A stretch of 5,749 bases of DNA, from assembly GCA_020353135.1 (NCBI GenBank), contig CP070688.1, forward strand, positions 318,616 through 324,364, read 5' to 3'. This document shows positions 1 through 5,749 of this stretch, one piece after another; the stretch's first letter is position 1; each line of letters begins with the position of its first letter. The DNA is from Chloroflexota bacterium (GTDB taxonomy: Bacteria; Chloroflexota; Anaerolineae; Promineifilales; Promineifilaceae). A program made the translations under genes and the position numbers. The notes under the pieces were generated by a model. It did no database searches and was not told the DNA's origin. It worked only from the letters and a program-made list of their open reading frames with translations.

Positions 1-535
1 CTGCCTGCAGGCTTACCCCGGCGGCGATCGGCCGGCCCGATCCCGGATTCGCTTGCTCTCGCTCCAATTGCAGGTTGAGTTTCTCCAGGTTTATCTCCGC
101 TTCCAGCAACTGATCGGCCGTCGCCTCTTCGGCCTTGGCCAATGTTATCTCGGCCGTTTGCAGCGCCAGCTGCTGTTGGGCGAGCCGATTCTGCAAGTCG
201 CCAATCTCCAGTTCGGCCAGCAAATCACCCTCGTTCACTTGATCCCCGCGGGCGAAGAAGACGTCGGCGATGAAGCCATCGCTCTTGAAAAACAGTTCCT
301 GTTCCAATACAGGCGACACCCGACCGGTGAACTCCAATGTCTTCACCACCGTGCCTTGCTCTACGGTATACAGCGGCTTCTCGGGCACGACGGGCGTGGG
401 CAGCGGCGTTGGCGTTGCCGAAGAAGACGCGCCCTGCTCGCCCAGTGAACAAGCTGTCATTAGCAGCAAAATGGCGACGGCTATCAGGCAAACCCCAAGC
501 CGGCGGCGATAGTTCTTACTCTGCATCTCTTTCAT
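1..535 (-). CDS. HlyD/MacA-type membrane fusion lipoprotein (ABC exporter adaptor), N-terminal part
   Basis: Partial gene: 178 codons are visible and the frame stays open to the left edge, so the C-terminus is missing. Residues 10-29 form a lipoprotein signal peptide: basic YRRR, a hydrophobic stretch, then the lipobox MTAC with the lipidated cysteine at 29. A Ser/Thr/Pro-rich tether follows (about 37-52). Residues 55-115 look like the beta strands and half-lipoyl motif of biotinyl-lipoyl-like adaptors (FKSDGFIADVFFARGDQVNEG). From about residue 112 an Ala/Leu/Gln/Glu-rich stretch begins the coiled-coil hairpin. Family knowledge: such adaptors join an FtsX/MacB-type permease and help move a substrate outward across the membrane. 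The large FtsX permease lies immediately upstream on the same strand, 128 bp away, which supports one operon. ATG at 535 was chosen; an alternative ATG at 526 would drop three residues. Neither has a clear Shine-Dalgarno. The substrate is unknown. Confidence 0.9.
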   Translation of the reverse strand, partial: MKEMQSKNYRRRLGVCLIAVAILLLMTACSLGEQGASSSATPTPLPTPVVPEKPLYTVEQGTVVKTLEFTGRVSPVLEQELFFKSDGFIADVFFARGDQVNEGDLLAELEIGDLQNRLAQQQLALQTAEITLAKAEEATADQLLEAEINLEKLNLQLEREQANPGSGRPIAAGVSLQA

Positions 536-584
536 GTCATATACCAAACGACTACTACGCTGTTGAGCAACTTCCTGTCGTTTT

Positions 585-657
585 CCCGGAAGCTGGCCGG
601 GTTGATCCCCGGGGCATGTCGTTGACGAGTTTCGTCGATGACGACTTTCCGGGGAAC
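585..657 (-). promoter_or_regulatory. Two consecutive hairpins in the permease-adaptor spacer
   Basis: The 128-bp gap between the permease stop and the adaptor start holds an extended imperfect inverted repeat. CCCCGG at 607-612 pairs with CCGGGG at 649-654, GTCGT at 618-622 with ACGAC at 641-645, and GACG at 624-627 with CGTC at 633-636. An extra GTT/AAC pairing (601-603 with 655-657) lies across a 3-base bulge. A second, smaller hairpin pairs CCCGG at 585-589 with CCGGG at 597-601, with a 7-base loop. Read on the minus strand, the first hairpin begins 7 bases after the permease stop. No T-run follows either one, so this is not a classical intrinsic terminator. A role in mRNA processing, protection of the upstream transcript or partial attenuation is inference. 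Confidence 0.45.
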
Positions 658-663
658 TTCTAC

Positions 664-3552
664 TCAGACGGCCTCGCCTAACTTAACTGCCTCAAAGATC
701 TTCATCCTTATCATCAGAATGCTCAGCACGACGACCGCTGCGACGAACATGACGCCAAAGATGGCATAGATCGTGCCCAGTTGTCCCCAGGCGACTTGCA
801 CGACGAAAGGCGGCACCAGAGCCGTTTTGTCGCTGCCTACCTGAAAGTAAGGAATAAACAAAACGCTGGCCACGAAGCCGAGAGCCGTGCCGATTCCTAG
901 CCCGGTGAGGATCAATACCGCTTGTTCGCCGGCCAGGTAGGCCGACATTTGTCCGACGGAAAGGCCGATCGCCCGCAGCATGCCCAATTCAATAAAACGG
1001 CGCTGGAAGGAGACGACGGCATAGACCAGGAAACCAAGTACCGTCAGCGCCGCGGCGGCCATGAAACCGACCGATAGCAAACCAAACAAGCCCTGCCGCT
1101 CCGGCCGGCCTTGCTCAGAGGCGATCATCTCCCGGGAATCCTGGGCTGTCACCACCGCGAAGCCTTGTTCGCGTACGTCCTGAACGATGTCCTGCCCGTC
1201 TGTCCCCGGATCGGTTGTTAGCCAGACGCTGTAGGGATAAGTTCCTCCCAACCCTTCATGTACGTGATCCAGATTGGCCACGAAGAATGGTCCATCTTGC
1301 GGATAATGGGTTGGGAACAGGTCCAATGCCCCGGCCACGACGAACTCAATCGGGGCGACATCGCCGGCCGCGCCAACGGTCAGGCGAAGCGGATCGCCCA
1401 CGGTCAGCCCGTTCGTGACCAGGAACCGCCGGTCGACCAGGATGTTTGAGCGGTGGATCGCCAGGCGATTTAGAATCCCGCCCAACGATTCGTCCAGCGC
1501 GAAATCGGGCCGGAAGAAACCCACCTGGCCGAAATCGTAACGGTCGATGGCCGTTAACCGCCCGGCCTGCTGCCGGCCGCCGATATTGGCCGTTGCACTG
1601 TATTCGCCGACCCGGGCCGCGCTCTCTACCCCGGCCACCTGCAGGTGATCCGTAACCGGCAAAAACAGCCAGCGCGGACCTTCTTCCTCTTCCTCGCCGG
1701 CCGTCGCTTCGGCCTGCTGTTGCCCAGGCAGAGATCCTCCCTGTTCCGATTCCTCTGTGCTTTCGCCCAATTCGGCCAGGTTCAGGTCGGCTCCGATCTG
1801 GTAATACACCCGATCCCACATATGCCTGTCCAGCGTCAGGGCCATGGAGGCCGTGAAGAACGCCAGGCTAACCGTCAGACACAGAAGCAGCAGGGGACCG
1901 GAATACAATCCGGCCGAACGGGCCAACTGGCGCAGCGTCATAAGCGGCGTCGTAAATGGCAAGCGCGCCGCCAGGCTGGCAAGCCCGCCCATGATTAGCG
2001 GGAAAAAGCGCATCAGCAGCAGCCCCAAGCTGAAGCAGAATAAGATGGGCACCAGAAACAACAGCGGATTTGAGAAGGGGTCCTCGCCCGATCCGAGCGC
2101 CGCCACCGAGCCTTGCCTGCTGAGCTGGTACCAGCCATAAATCGGCGGGATGAGCAGCAAGACGTCGAGATAGTAGCGCTGCCAAAAAGGCCGGATGAGG
2201 GTCCGCGCCTGTTCCCAGCGCAGTGAAATGATCGTATGGCGGGACGCGGCCAGGCCCGGTAGCAGAAGCGCCAGAGTGGCCAGGGTTATGGCCAGCAGGC
2301 CGTAAAGGACGGCGTCGCCCGAAATCACCGTGACCAGCGAGCCGGCCGTCACGCTAGGCGAAGCCAGGTCGAGAAAAGACTGCGTGCGTCCCATCATGCC
2401 CGCCAGCCACTGGCCAAGGAACAGCCCGCCGGCCAGCCCCAAAGCGCCGACTAGTAGCCCTTCTAATAAGTAGACGGCCACTATTTGCCCGCGCGTCATT
2501 CCCCGGCTGCGCAAAATGGCGATCTCGCTTTGCTCGCGCTGCACGACCATGCCGGCAATGAGCACGATGAAATACAGGATCAGGCCGACGATGGGCACGC
2601 TGAAGATGGTCAGGATGACGGAGAGTTCGCCTGAAGACTGCCCATAATCTTGCAGATTGCCGACCGGCGATACATCCAGCGTCGTATTGTTGAGCAAGGC
2701 CGACACCCGGGCCTCAACCGTCGCCACGCCGTCCAGCAGGCCGCTGACCGTCGCCGGCCGCACCCGGCTGCCGTCGTAGATTTGGTACCAGACGGCCGTA
2801 TCCACCGGCGCTTCCAATGCCGGAACGACATGCTGCTCAAATAGCGCCTCGTCCGTCAGCAGCATCTCGTCGAACGCGTCGGGCTCGTAGAACCAGAAGG
2901 GGCTGGTCTCGTCGGCCGGCCGCCAGACGCCGCTGACCTGGACCGGGATCTGGACCGCATCTCTCCCGGATCCAAACAACGTGTAGTGCTCGCCGACTTG
3001 CAAGCCAAGCTGATCGGCCATTACCTGGCTGATCAAGACTGGTGCGGCCTCACCTGGCGAAGCGCCTGGCGCTTCCCCGTCCGGATAGGCGCCTTCGACC
3101 ACCTGGATCTTCTCTTCAAGGCCGCTAACAAAGCCGACGGCGCTCCATAGAAGCGGTGCATCGTCGGCGAAGGCGGCGCTCTCGGCCGGGAATAGGCGCA
3201 GCTTAGGGCTGCTCACGTGCCGAACGCCCATTTCTTCCGGCAGTCCCACGGCACCGGTCGCCTGCCGGGTTAGGTACCGATCAACCTGAGCATATTCATC
3301 CCAGGCGATCTCGCCATGCCAGGCGCCTATGTACCTCCACAAAAAAGCGAACGGCGGCCGGTAGGTGCCCGCTTCGGTCAGCTCGCCTTGCAGCAACCGG
3401 TTGTGGACGGCGTCCGCGTAAAGCGGTATGCTGGACAGAAGGCCCACGGCCGCCACCAGTCCGACTAACAGGCACAGCATGAGTAGACGCTGGTGCCAGA
3501 GTCGCTTGGCAGCTACGATGAAGAGGGCCAAGATCGCCGAAACGAAACGCAT
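664..3552 (-). CDS. Large ABC transporter permease with two FtsX-like modules
   Basis: A 962-residue membrane protein, complete from ATG (3552) to TGA (666-664). An N-terminal TM helix (about 23-44) is followed by an extracytoplasmic domain of about 265 residues (MacB core-like). TM helices then lie near 311-337, 358-386, 413-435, 460-476, 495-519 and 551-573. A second extracytoplasmic domain spans about 575-820, and the last TM helices lie near 822-848, 872-901 and 922-948. That makes about 10 TM in a duplicated arrangement. Each FtsX module has the expected cytoplasmic loop after its first helix: EIAILRSRGMTRGQI (343-357) and ELGMLRAIGLSVGQM (855-869), the segments that contact the ATPase in this family. 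No ATP-binding motif is present, so a separate ATPase is needed; it is probably left of the window near the adaptor. An acidic, Gln-rich insert occupies about 594-625. No clear Shine-Dalgarno precedes the start. The export substrate cannot be told from sequence. Confidence 0.94.
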   Translation of the reverse strand: MRFVSAILALFIVAAKRLWHQRLLMLCLLVGLVAAVGLLSSIPLYADAVHNRLLQGELTEAGTYRPPFAFLWRYIGAWHGEIAWDEYAQVDRYLTRQATGAVGLPEEMGVRHVSSPKLRLFPAESAAFADDAPLLWSAVGFVSGLEEKIQVVEGAYPDGEAPGASPGEAAPVLISQVMADQLGLQVGEHYTLFGSGRDAVQIPVQVSGVWRPADETSPFWFYEPDAFDEMLLTDEALFEQHVVPALEAPVDTAVWYQIYDGSRVRPATVSGLLDGVATVEARVSALLNNTTLDVSPVGNLQDYGQSSGELSVILTIFSVPIVGLILYFIVLIAGMVVQREQSEIAILRSRGMTRGQIVAVYLLEGLLVGALGLAGGLFLGQWLAGMMGRTQSFLDLASPSVTAGSLVTVISGDAVLYGLLAITLATLALLLPGLAASRHTIISLRWEQARTLIRPFWQRYYLDVLLLIPPIYGWYQLSRQGSVAALGSGEDPFSNPLLFLVPILFCFSLGLLLMRFFPLIMGGLASLAARLPFTTPLMTLRQLARSAGLYSGPLLLLCLTVSLAFFTASMALTLDRHMWDRVYYQIGADLNLAELGESTEESEQGGSLPGQQQAEATAGEEEEEGPRWLFLPVTDHLQVAGVESAARVGEYSATANIGGRQQAGRLTAIDRYDFGQVGFFRPDFALDESLGGILNRLAIHRSNILVDRRFLVTNGLTVGDPLRLTVGAAGDVAPIEFVVAGALDLFPTHYPQDGPFFVANLDHVHEGLGGTYPYSVWLTTDPGTDGQDIVQDVREQGFAVVTAQDSREMIASEQGRPERQGLFGLLSVGFMAAAALTVLGFLVYAVVSFQRRFIELGMLRAIGLSVGQMSAYLAGEQAVLILTGLGIGTALGFVASVLFIPYFQVGSDKTALVPPFVVQVAWGQLGTIYAIFGVMFVAAVVVLSILMIRMKIFEAVKLGEAV

Positions 3553-3611
3553 GTTAGCGAAACCAAAAATAAGAGCCGGCCAATCGACCGCTCAGAACAT
3601 GGACTAAGCTG

Positions 3612-3650
3612 CCAGCAATCGCGGTCGCCTTCAGCAGTTGTGATTGCTGG
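3612..3650. repeat. Perfect 9-bp inverted repeat in divergent intergenic region
   Basis: CCAGCAATC (3612-3620) and GATTGCTGG (3642-3650) are exact reverse complements separated by 21 bases. They lie between the leftward permease gene (start 3552) and the rightward sfsA gene. A further partial copy, TGATTG, follows at 3651-3656. No gene ends here on either strand, so a terminator role is unlikely. A regulator-binding site or a hairpin in a leader RNA is possible. The arms are 60-98 bases upstream of the permease start. Function is inference. Confidence 0.45.
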
Positions 3651-3717
3651 TGATTGAAGTGTAGCTTCTTATGAGGGCGGCTACATCGGCCAATTGGGCC
3701 AACTCGGTCTTAGCCAC

Positions 3718-3777
3718 CTGGCGAATTTTCGCCTATTGATTTTTCGCCTGCTGAAATCTCACCTGGTGGATTTCCGC
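3718..3777 (+). repeat. Imperfect 15-bp tandem repeat, four units
   Basis: Four consecutive 15-bp units can be aligned without gaps: CTGGCGAATTTTCGC, CTATTGATTTTTCGC, CTGCTGAAATCTCAC and CTGGTGGATTTCCGC. Weaker similarity in phase extends one unit on either side. Because 15 is a multiple of three, reading in the sfsA frame gives a pentapeptide pattern, LANFR-LLIFR-LLKSH-LVDFR. This block lies directly upstream of the preferred sfsA start, inside the longer open frame. It may be non-coding leader DNA, or it may encode an N-terminal extension. Confidence 0.6.
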
Positions 3778-3813
3778 TTGTGTCTGGCCCCACTTCTCCT
3801 GGAACAAGGCGAT

Positions 3814-4500
3814 TTGAATCTTCCACCGCTCGTTCAGGGCTCGTTTGTCAAGCGAGACAACCGCTTCAGGGCTACGGTAACTGTCGCTGGCCGGCAGGCC
3901 TGGGCCCACGTGCCCAACTCAGGCCGTTTAGGCGAACTACTCACGCCTGGCCGGCCAGTATGGCTCGCGCCGGCCGGCGACCCCGAGCGCAAGACCGCCT
4001 ACGACCTCAAGTTAGTTGAATTCGCCGGCGTGCTGGTCTCTGTCGATGCCAGGTTGCCCAATCCCCTGCTGGCCGAAGCGCTGGCCGGCGAGCGGCTGCA
4101 GGCCTTTGACTATCCAGAGATACGCCGGGAAGTAGCTCTGGGTGCCAGCCGGTTGGATTTCCGCCTTTCTGGCCCCGACGGCGCCTGTTGGGTCGAAACG
4201 AAGTCAGTCACCTTGGTGACAGACGGCCTGGCCCAATTCCCTGATGCGCCAACCGAACGCGGCCGCAAACATCTGTCAGAACTGATGAAGGCCCGGGCTA
4301 GCGGCGACCGGGCCGCCGTGGTATTCGTCGTCCAGCGCGCCGACGCCGTCAAATTCACCCCGTATAGCCAGGCAGACCCGCTTTTCGCCGCAGCCCTGCA
4401 AGACGCGGCCGCGGCCGGGGTTGAGATCTATGCCTTCACCTGCCGCGTTTCTTTGGAATCTATCTTCCTGGCGGCCGAGATTCCAGTAACGCTGCTATAA
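3814..4500 (+). CDS. sfsA: SfsA family protein (sugar fermentation stimulation protein homologue)
   Basis: From the TTG at 3814 the product is 228 residues, close to the roughly 230 usual for SfsA. Family hallmarks in order: an OB-fold-like N-terminal part with AHVPNSGRLGELLTPG (31-46); SRLDFRL (112-118), then WVETKSVTL (126-134), giving the D115/E128-x-K130 arrangement of a PD-(D/E)xK nuclease-like core; the signature FPDAPTERGRKHL (142-154); and a C-terminal GVEIYAF strand (202-208). In Escherichia coli, SfsA is linked to maltose metabolism and nucleic-acid binding; the true role is still unsettled. Start choice: homology begins at about LPPLVQGSF, and AAGG at 3806-3809 lies 4 bases before TTG 3814. 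The frame is open upstream to 3658, so TTG 3694 (268 residues) or TTG 3778 (240 residues, GGTGGA upstream) are alternatives. The 3' end overlaps the convergent GNAT-like gene by 6 bp. Confidence 0.92.
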   Translation: MNLPPLVQGSFVKRDNRFRATVTVAGRQAWAHVPNSGRLGELLTPGRPVWLAPAGDPERKTAYDLKLVEFAGVLVSVDARLPNPLLAEALAGERLQAFDYPEIRREVALGASRLDFRLSGPDGACWVETKSVTLVTDGLAQFPDAPTERGRKHLSELMKARASGDRAAVVFVVQRADAVKFTPYSQADPLFAAALQDAAAAGVEIYAFTCRVSLESIFLAAEIPVTLL

Positions 4501-5622
4501 CGTCTTGACGTACACGCGGTGGTTCTTGTACGGCTCCCCGCCCAGCGTTTCCAGGTCCTTACGCATTTGCTCGGCCGATTCGGCCACCTGGGTCAATTCA
4601 AGGTCGGTGAAACCGGATTCGGTCAGCGTCTTTTCCATCTCGCTGTACAGCAATGCGTTGGCTCCCCGCCCCTGGTAGTCGGGCAGCAAGCCCATGCCGT
4701 TGCCGGCCATGAACTTGGTACGCCGCATTTCCAACAACAGATGGACGATGCCAAACGGCAACAACTTCCCCTTGCTGCGCTGCATCGCCGCCGAGACATC
4801 GGGCCACCCGAAAGCAAAGCCAACCACCGCTTCGTCGTGGGTAATGATCTTGATCAACTTTGGATTGGCCACCAGCATGATGTTGTCGACCACGAATTTG
4901 AGCTCGGCGTCAGTTAGCGGCACGTACTCCCAGTTGTCGACGAAGCTGTCATTGTAGGTCCGGCCGATGCGGTCGGCCCAACGCCGCAGGTCGCGCTTGT
5001 TCGTGAAGCGTTGTACTTGCAGGTTCTGGCGCTGGCGAACCCGATCGGCGATGCGGTGAACCCGCTCCGGCATCTTGAAATCGGCCGTTTGGATATAGTG
5101 CGAGATGAAGTCAACTTCCTTCTCGAAACCGGCCTCTTCCGCCAGGCGCGGATAATAGGGATAGTTATAGTTCATCATGTTCATCATCTGCCGGTGCTTG
5201 TATCCCCGTTCCAGCATGCCGTAGCCGTCAAAGACGGTAAAACCCTTGGGCCCGATCATCTTGTCCAGGCCCCGATCGGCGGCCCATTCAAAGGCCCTCT
5301 CGAAGAGCGCCGTGGCCACTTCCGAGTCGTCGACGCAATCGAAGAAGTAGAACTGCCCGGTTCGCGCACCGTGATAGTTGTTGTAACTGCTGTTCTCCAA
5401 AGTGGCGATGCGGCCGATATCTTCGCCGTCCCTCACGGCAATGTAAAAGTCGGCCGTCGAATGCTCGTAGAACGGATGCTTATTCCGGTTCAGCGTGTCA
5501 AACATATCCATGCGGATCGGCGGCACCCACTGGGGACAATCCTCATAAAGCCGGAATGGCACGTCGATGAAACGGCGCACCTGGGCCTTTTGCGTGGTGT
5601 CGACCTTCTCGATGCTCAACAT
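4495..5622 (-). CDS. GNAT-fold acetyltransferase-like protein of unknown substrate
   Basis: A 375-residue soluble protein with no signal peptide or TM helix. The N-terminal part (FIDVPFRLYEDCPQWVPP at 18-35, then NKHPFYEHSTADFYIAVRDGEDIGRIA at 47-73) matches a widespread family of two-lobed GNAT-like proteins annotated as hypothetical or as N-acetyltransferases, including E. coli YghO-like proteins. GPKGFTVFDGYGML (124-137) is a further family motif. The C-terminal lobe (about 200-350) carries LPDYQGRGANALLY (313-326), a good match to the acetyl-CoA-binding Q/R-x-x-G-x-G/A loop of GNATs, which suggests real acyl-CoA binding. ATG 5622 is preceded by GAGGAG at a 6-base spacing, so the start is secure and translation probably efficient. 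The stop TAG (4497-4495) overlaps the end of sfsA tail to tail. No partner gene is adjacent on the same strand within the window. Family membership is fairly sure; the substrate is unknown. Confidence 0.87.
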   Translation of the reverse strand: MLSIEKVDTTQKAQVRRFIDVPFRLYEDCPQWVPPIRMDMFDTLNRNKHPFYEHSTADFYIAVRDGEDIGRIATLENSSYNNYHGARTGQFYFFDCVDDSEVATALFERAFEWAADRGLDKMIGPKGFTVFDGYGMLERGYKHRQMMNMMNYNYPYYPRLAEEAGFEKEVDFISHYIQTADFKMPERVHRIADRVRQRQNLQVQRFTNKRDLRRWADRIGRTYNDSFVDNWEYVPLTDAELKFVVDNIMLVANPKLIKIITHDEAVVGFAFGWPDVSAAMQRSKGKLLPFGIVHLLLEMRRTKFMAGNGMGLLPDYQGRGANALLYSEMEKTLTESGFTDLELTQVAESAEQMRKDLETLGGEPYKNHRVYVKTL

Positions 5623-5628
5623 GGCGCT

Positions 5629-5634
5629 CTCCTC
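5629..5634 (-). promoter_or_regulatory. Strong ribosome binding site of the GNAT-like gene
   Basis: GAGGAG on the minus strand ends 6 bases before the ATG at 5622, an optimal Shine-Dalgarno spacing. It fixes this start and contrasts with the permease and adaptor genes, which have no recognisable site in the same position. Confidence 0.8.
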
Positions 5635-5644
5635 GGAAAATGGG

Positions 5645-5662
5645 ACGCGGATAACGCAGATT
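5645..5662. repeat. Two-unit 9-bp repeat in the leader of the GNAT-like gene
   Basis: ACGCGGATA (5645-5653) is followed directly by ACGCAGATT (5654-5662), differing at two positions. The wording resembles short degenerate intergenic repeats of the ACGCRGAT type that I associate with several environmental phyla. With only two units, it may be chance. It lies 23-40 bases upstream of the GNAT-like start codon, so it is probably in the 5' leader or promoter. Confidence 0.3.
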
Positions 5663-5749
5663 AGGACTCAACTTCCTTGTCAATGGCGGCCGTCAATCCA
5701 TCCTGCTGATGGCGATTGTACTTTATGAAAATGGATGGCGCCTGCCAAA

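Noticed and set aside
53..448. A 131-codon plus-strand open frame opposite the adaptor gene.
   Set aside because: The minus-strand frame gives a clear lipoprotein signal, half-lipoyl motif and coiled coil. The plus-strand product is Gln/Leu/Arg-rich shadow sequence.
3561..3577. A/T-rich stretch (TATTTT on the minus strand) just upstream of the permease start as a -10 element.
   Set aside because: There is no matching -35 at a proper distance. It would imply a near-leaderless mRNA, which fits the lack of a Shine-Dalgarno but cannot be supported alone.
3733..3860. Minus-strand frame giving a Gln-rich, helix-like peptide with AEIHQVRFQQAKNQ before a stop.
   Set aside because: It has no convincing start, overlaps the N-terminus of sfsA, and its regularity comes from the 15-bp repeat.
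4500..4511. ACGTCTTGACGT as a hairpin terminator at the convergent junction.
   Set aside because: The arms are only 5 bp with a 2-base loop and no T-run, and it lies within the coding end of the GNAT-like gene.
5011..5664. A 217-codon open frame on the plus strand opposite the GNAT-like gene.
   Set aside because: It is antisense to a well-supported gene with a strong ribosome binding site and recognisable family motifs. Its translation has no recognisable domain and follows the codon pattern of the opposite strand.
5658..5683. TTGACA (5683-5678) and TAATCT (5663-5658) on the minus strand as a sigma-70 promoter for the GNAT-like gene.
   Set aside because: The spacer is only 14 bases, too short for a normal sigma-70 promoter. 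The hexamers are suggestive but not enough to annotate.

Overview
This is a gene-dense, GC-rich bacterial window carrying four protein-coding genes, one of them cut by the left edge. There are no RNA genes, CRISPR arrays or insertion sequences that I can support. The DNA is rich in GGCC-centred words (CGGCCG, GCCGGC). A very large FtsX-type permease is followed by a lipoprotein adaptor, both lacking a clear Shine-Dalgarno. This combination resembles Chloroflexota of the Anaerolineae/Ardenticatenia kind. That assignment is an inference from protein style and composition; no marker gene is present.

Layout. Bases 1-535 (minus) hold the N-terminal 178 codons of a periplasmic-adaptor-like (HlyD/MacA-type) lipoprotein that runs off the left edge. 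Bases 536-663 are a short intergenic segment with two consecutive predicted hairpins. Bases 664-3552 (minus) encode a 962-residue, about 10-TM ABC transporter permease with two FtsX modules. Bases 3553-3813 are a divergent intergenic region with a perfect 9-bp inverted repeat and an imperfect 15-bp tandem repeat. Bases 3814-4500 (plus) encode an SfsA-family protein. Bases 4495-5622 (minus) encode a 375-residue GNAT-fold protein of unknown substrate, convergent with sfsA and overlapping it by 6 bp. Bases 5623-5749 are its upstream leader, with a strong GAGGAG ribosome binding site.

How the genes relate. The permease and adaptor are transcribed leftward in that order and look like one ABC export module, with the ATPase (and perhaps a second permease) expected beyond the left edge. 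SfsA and the GNAT-like protein are probably independent genes. I see no convincing new multi-gene system here. The points most worth a second look are the structured spacer inside the transporter operon, the repeat-bearing 5' region and uncertain start of sfsA, the acidic insert in the permease, and the unassigned GNAT-like protein.
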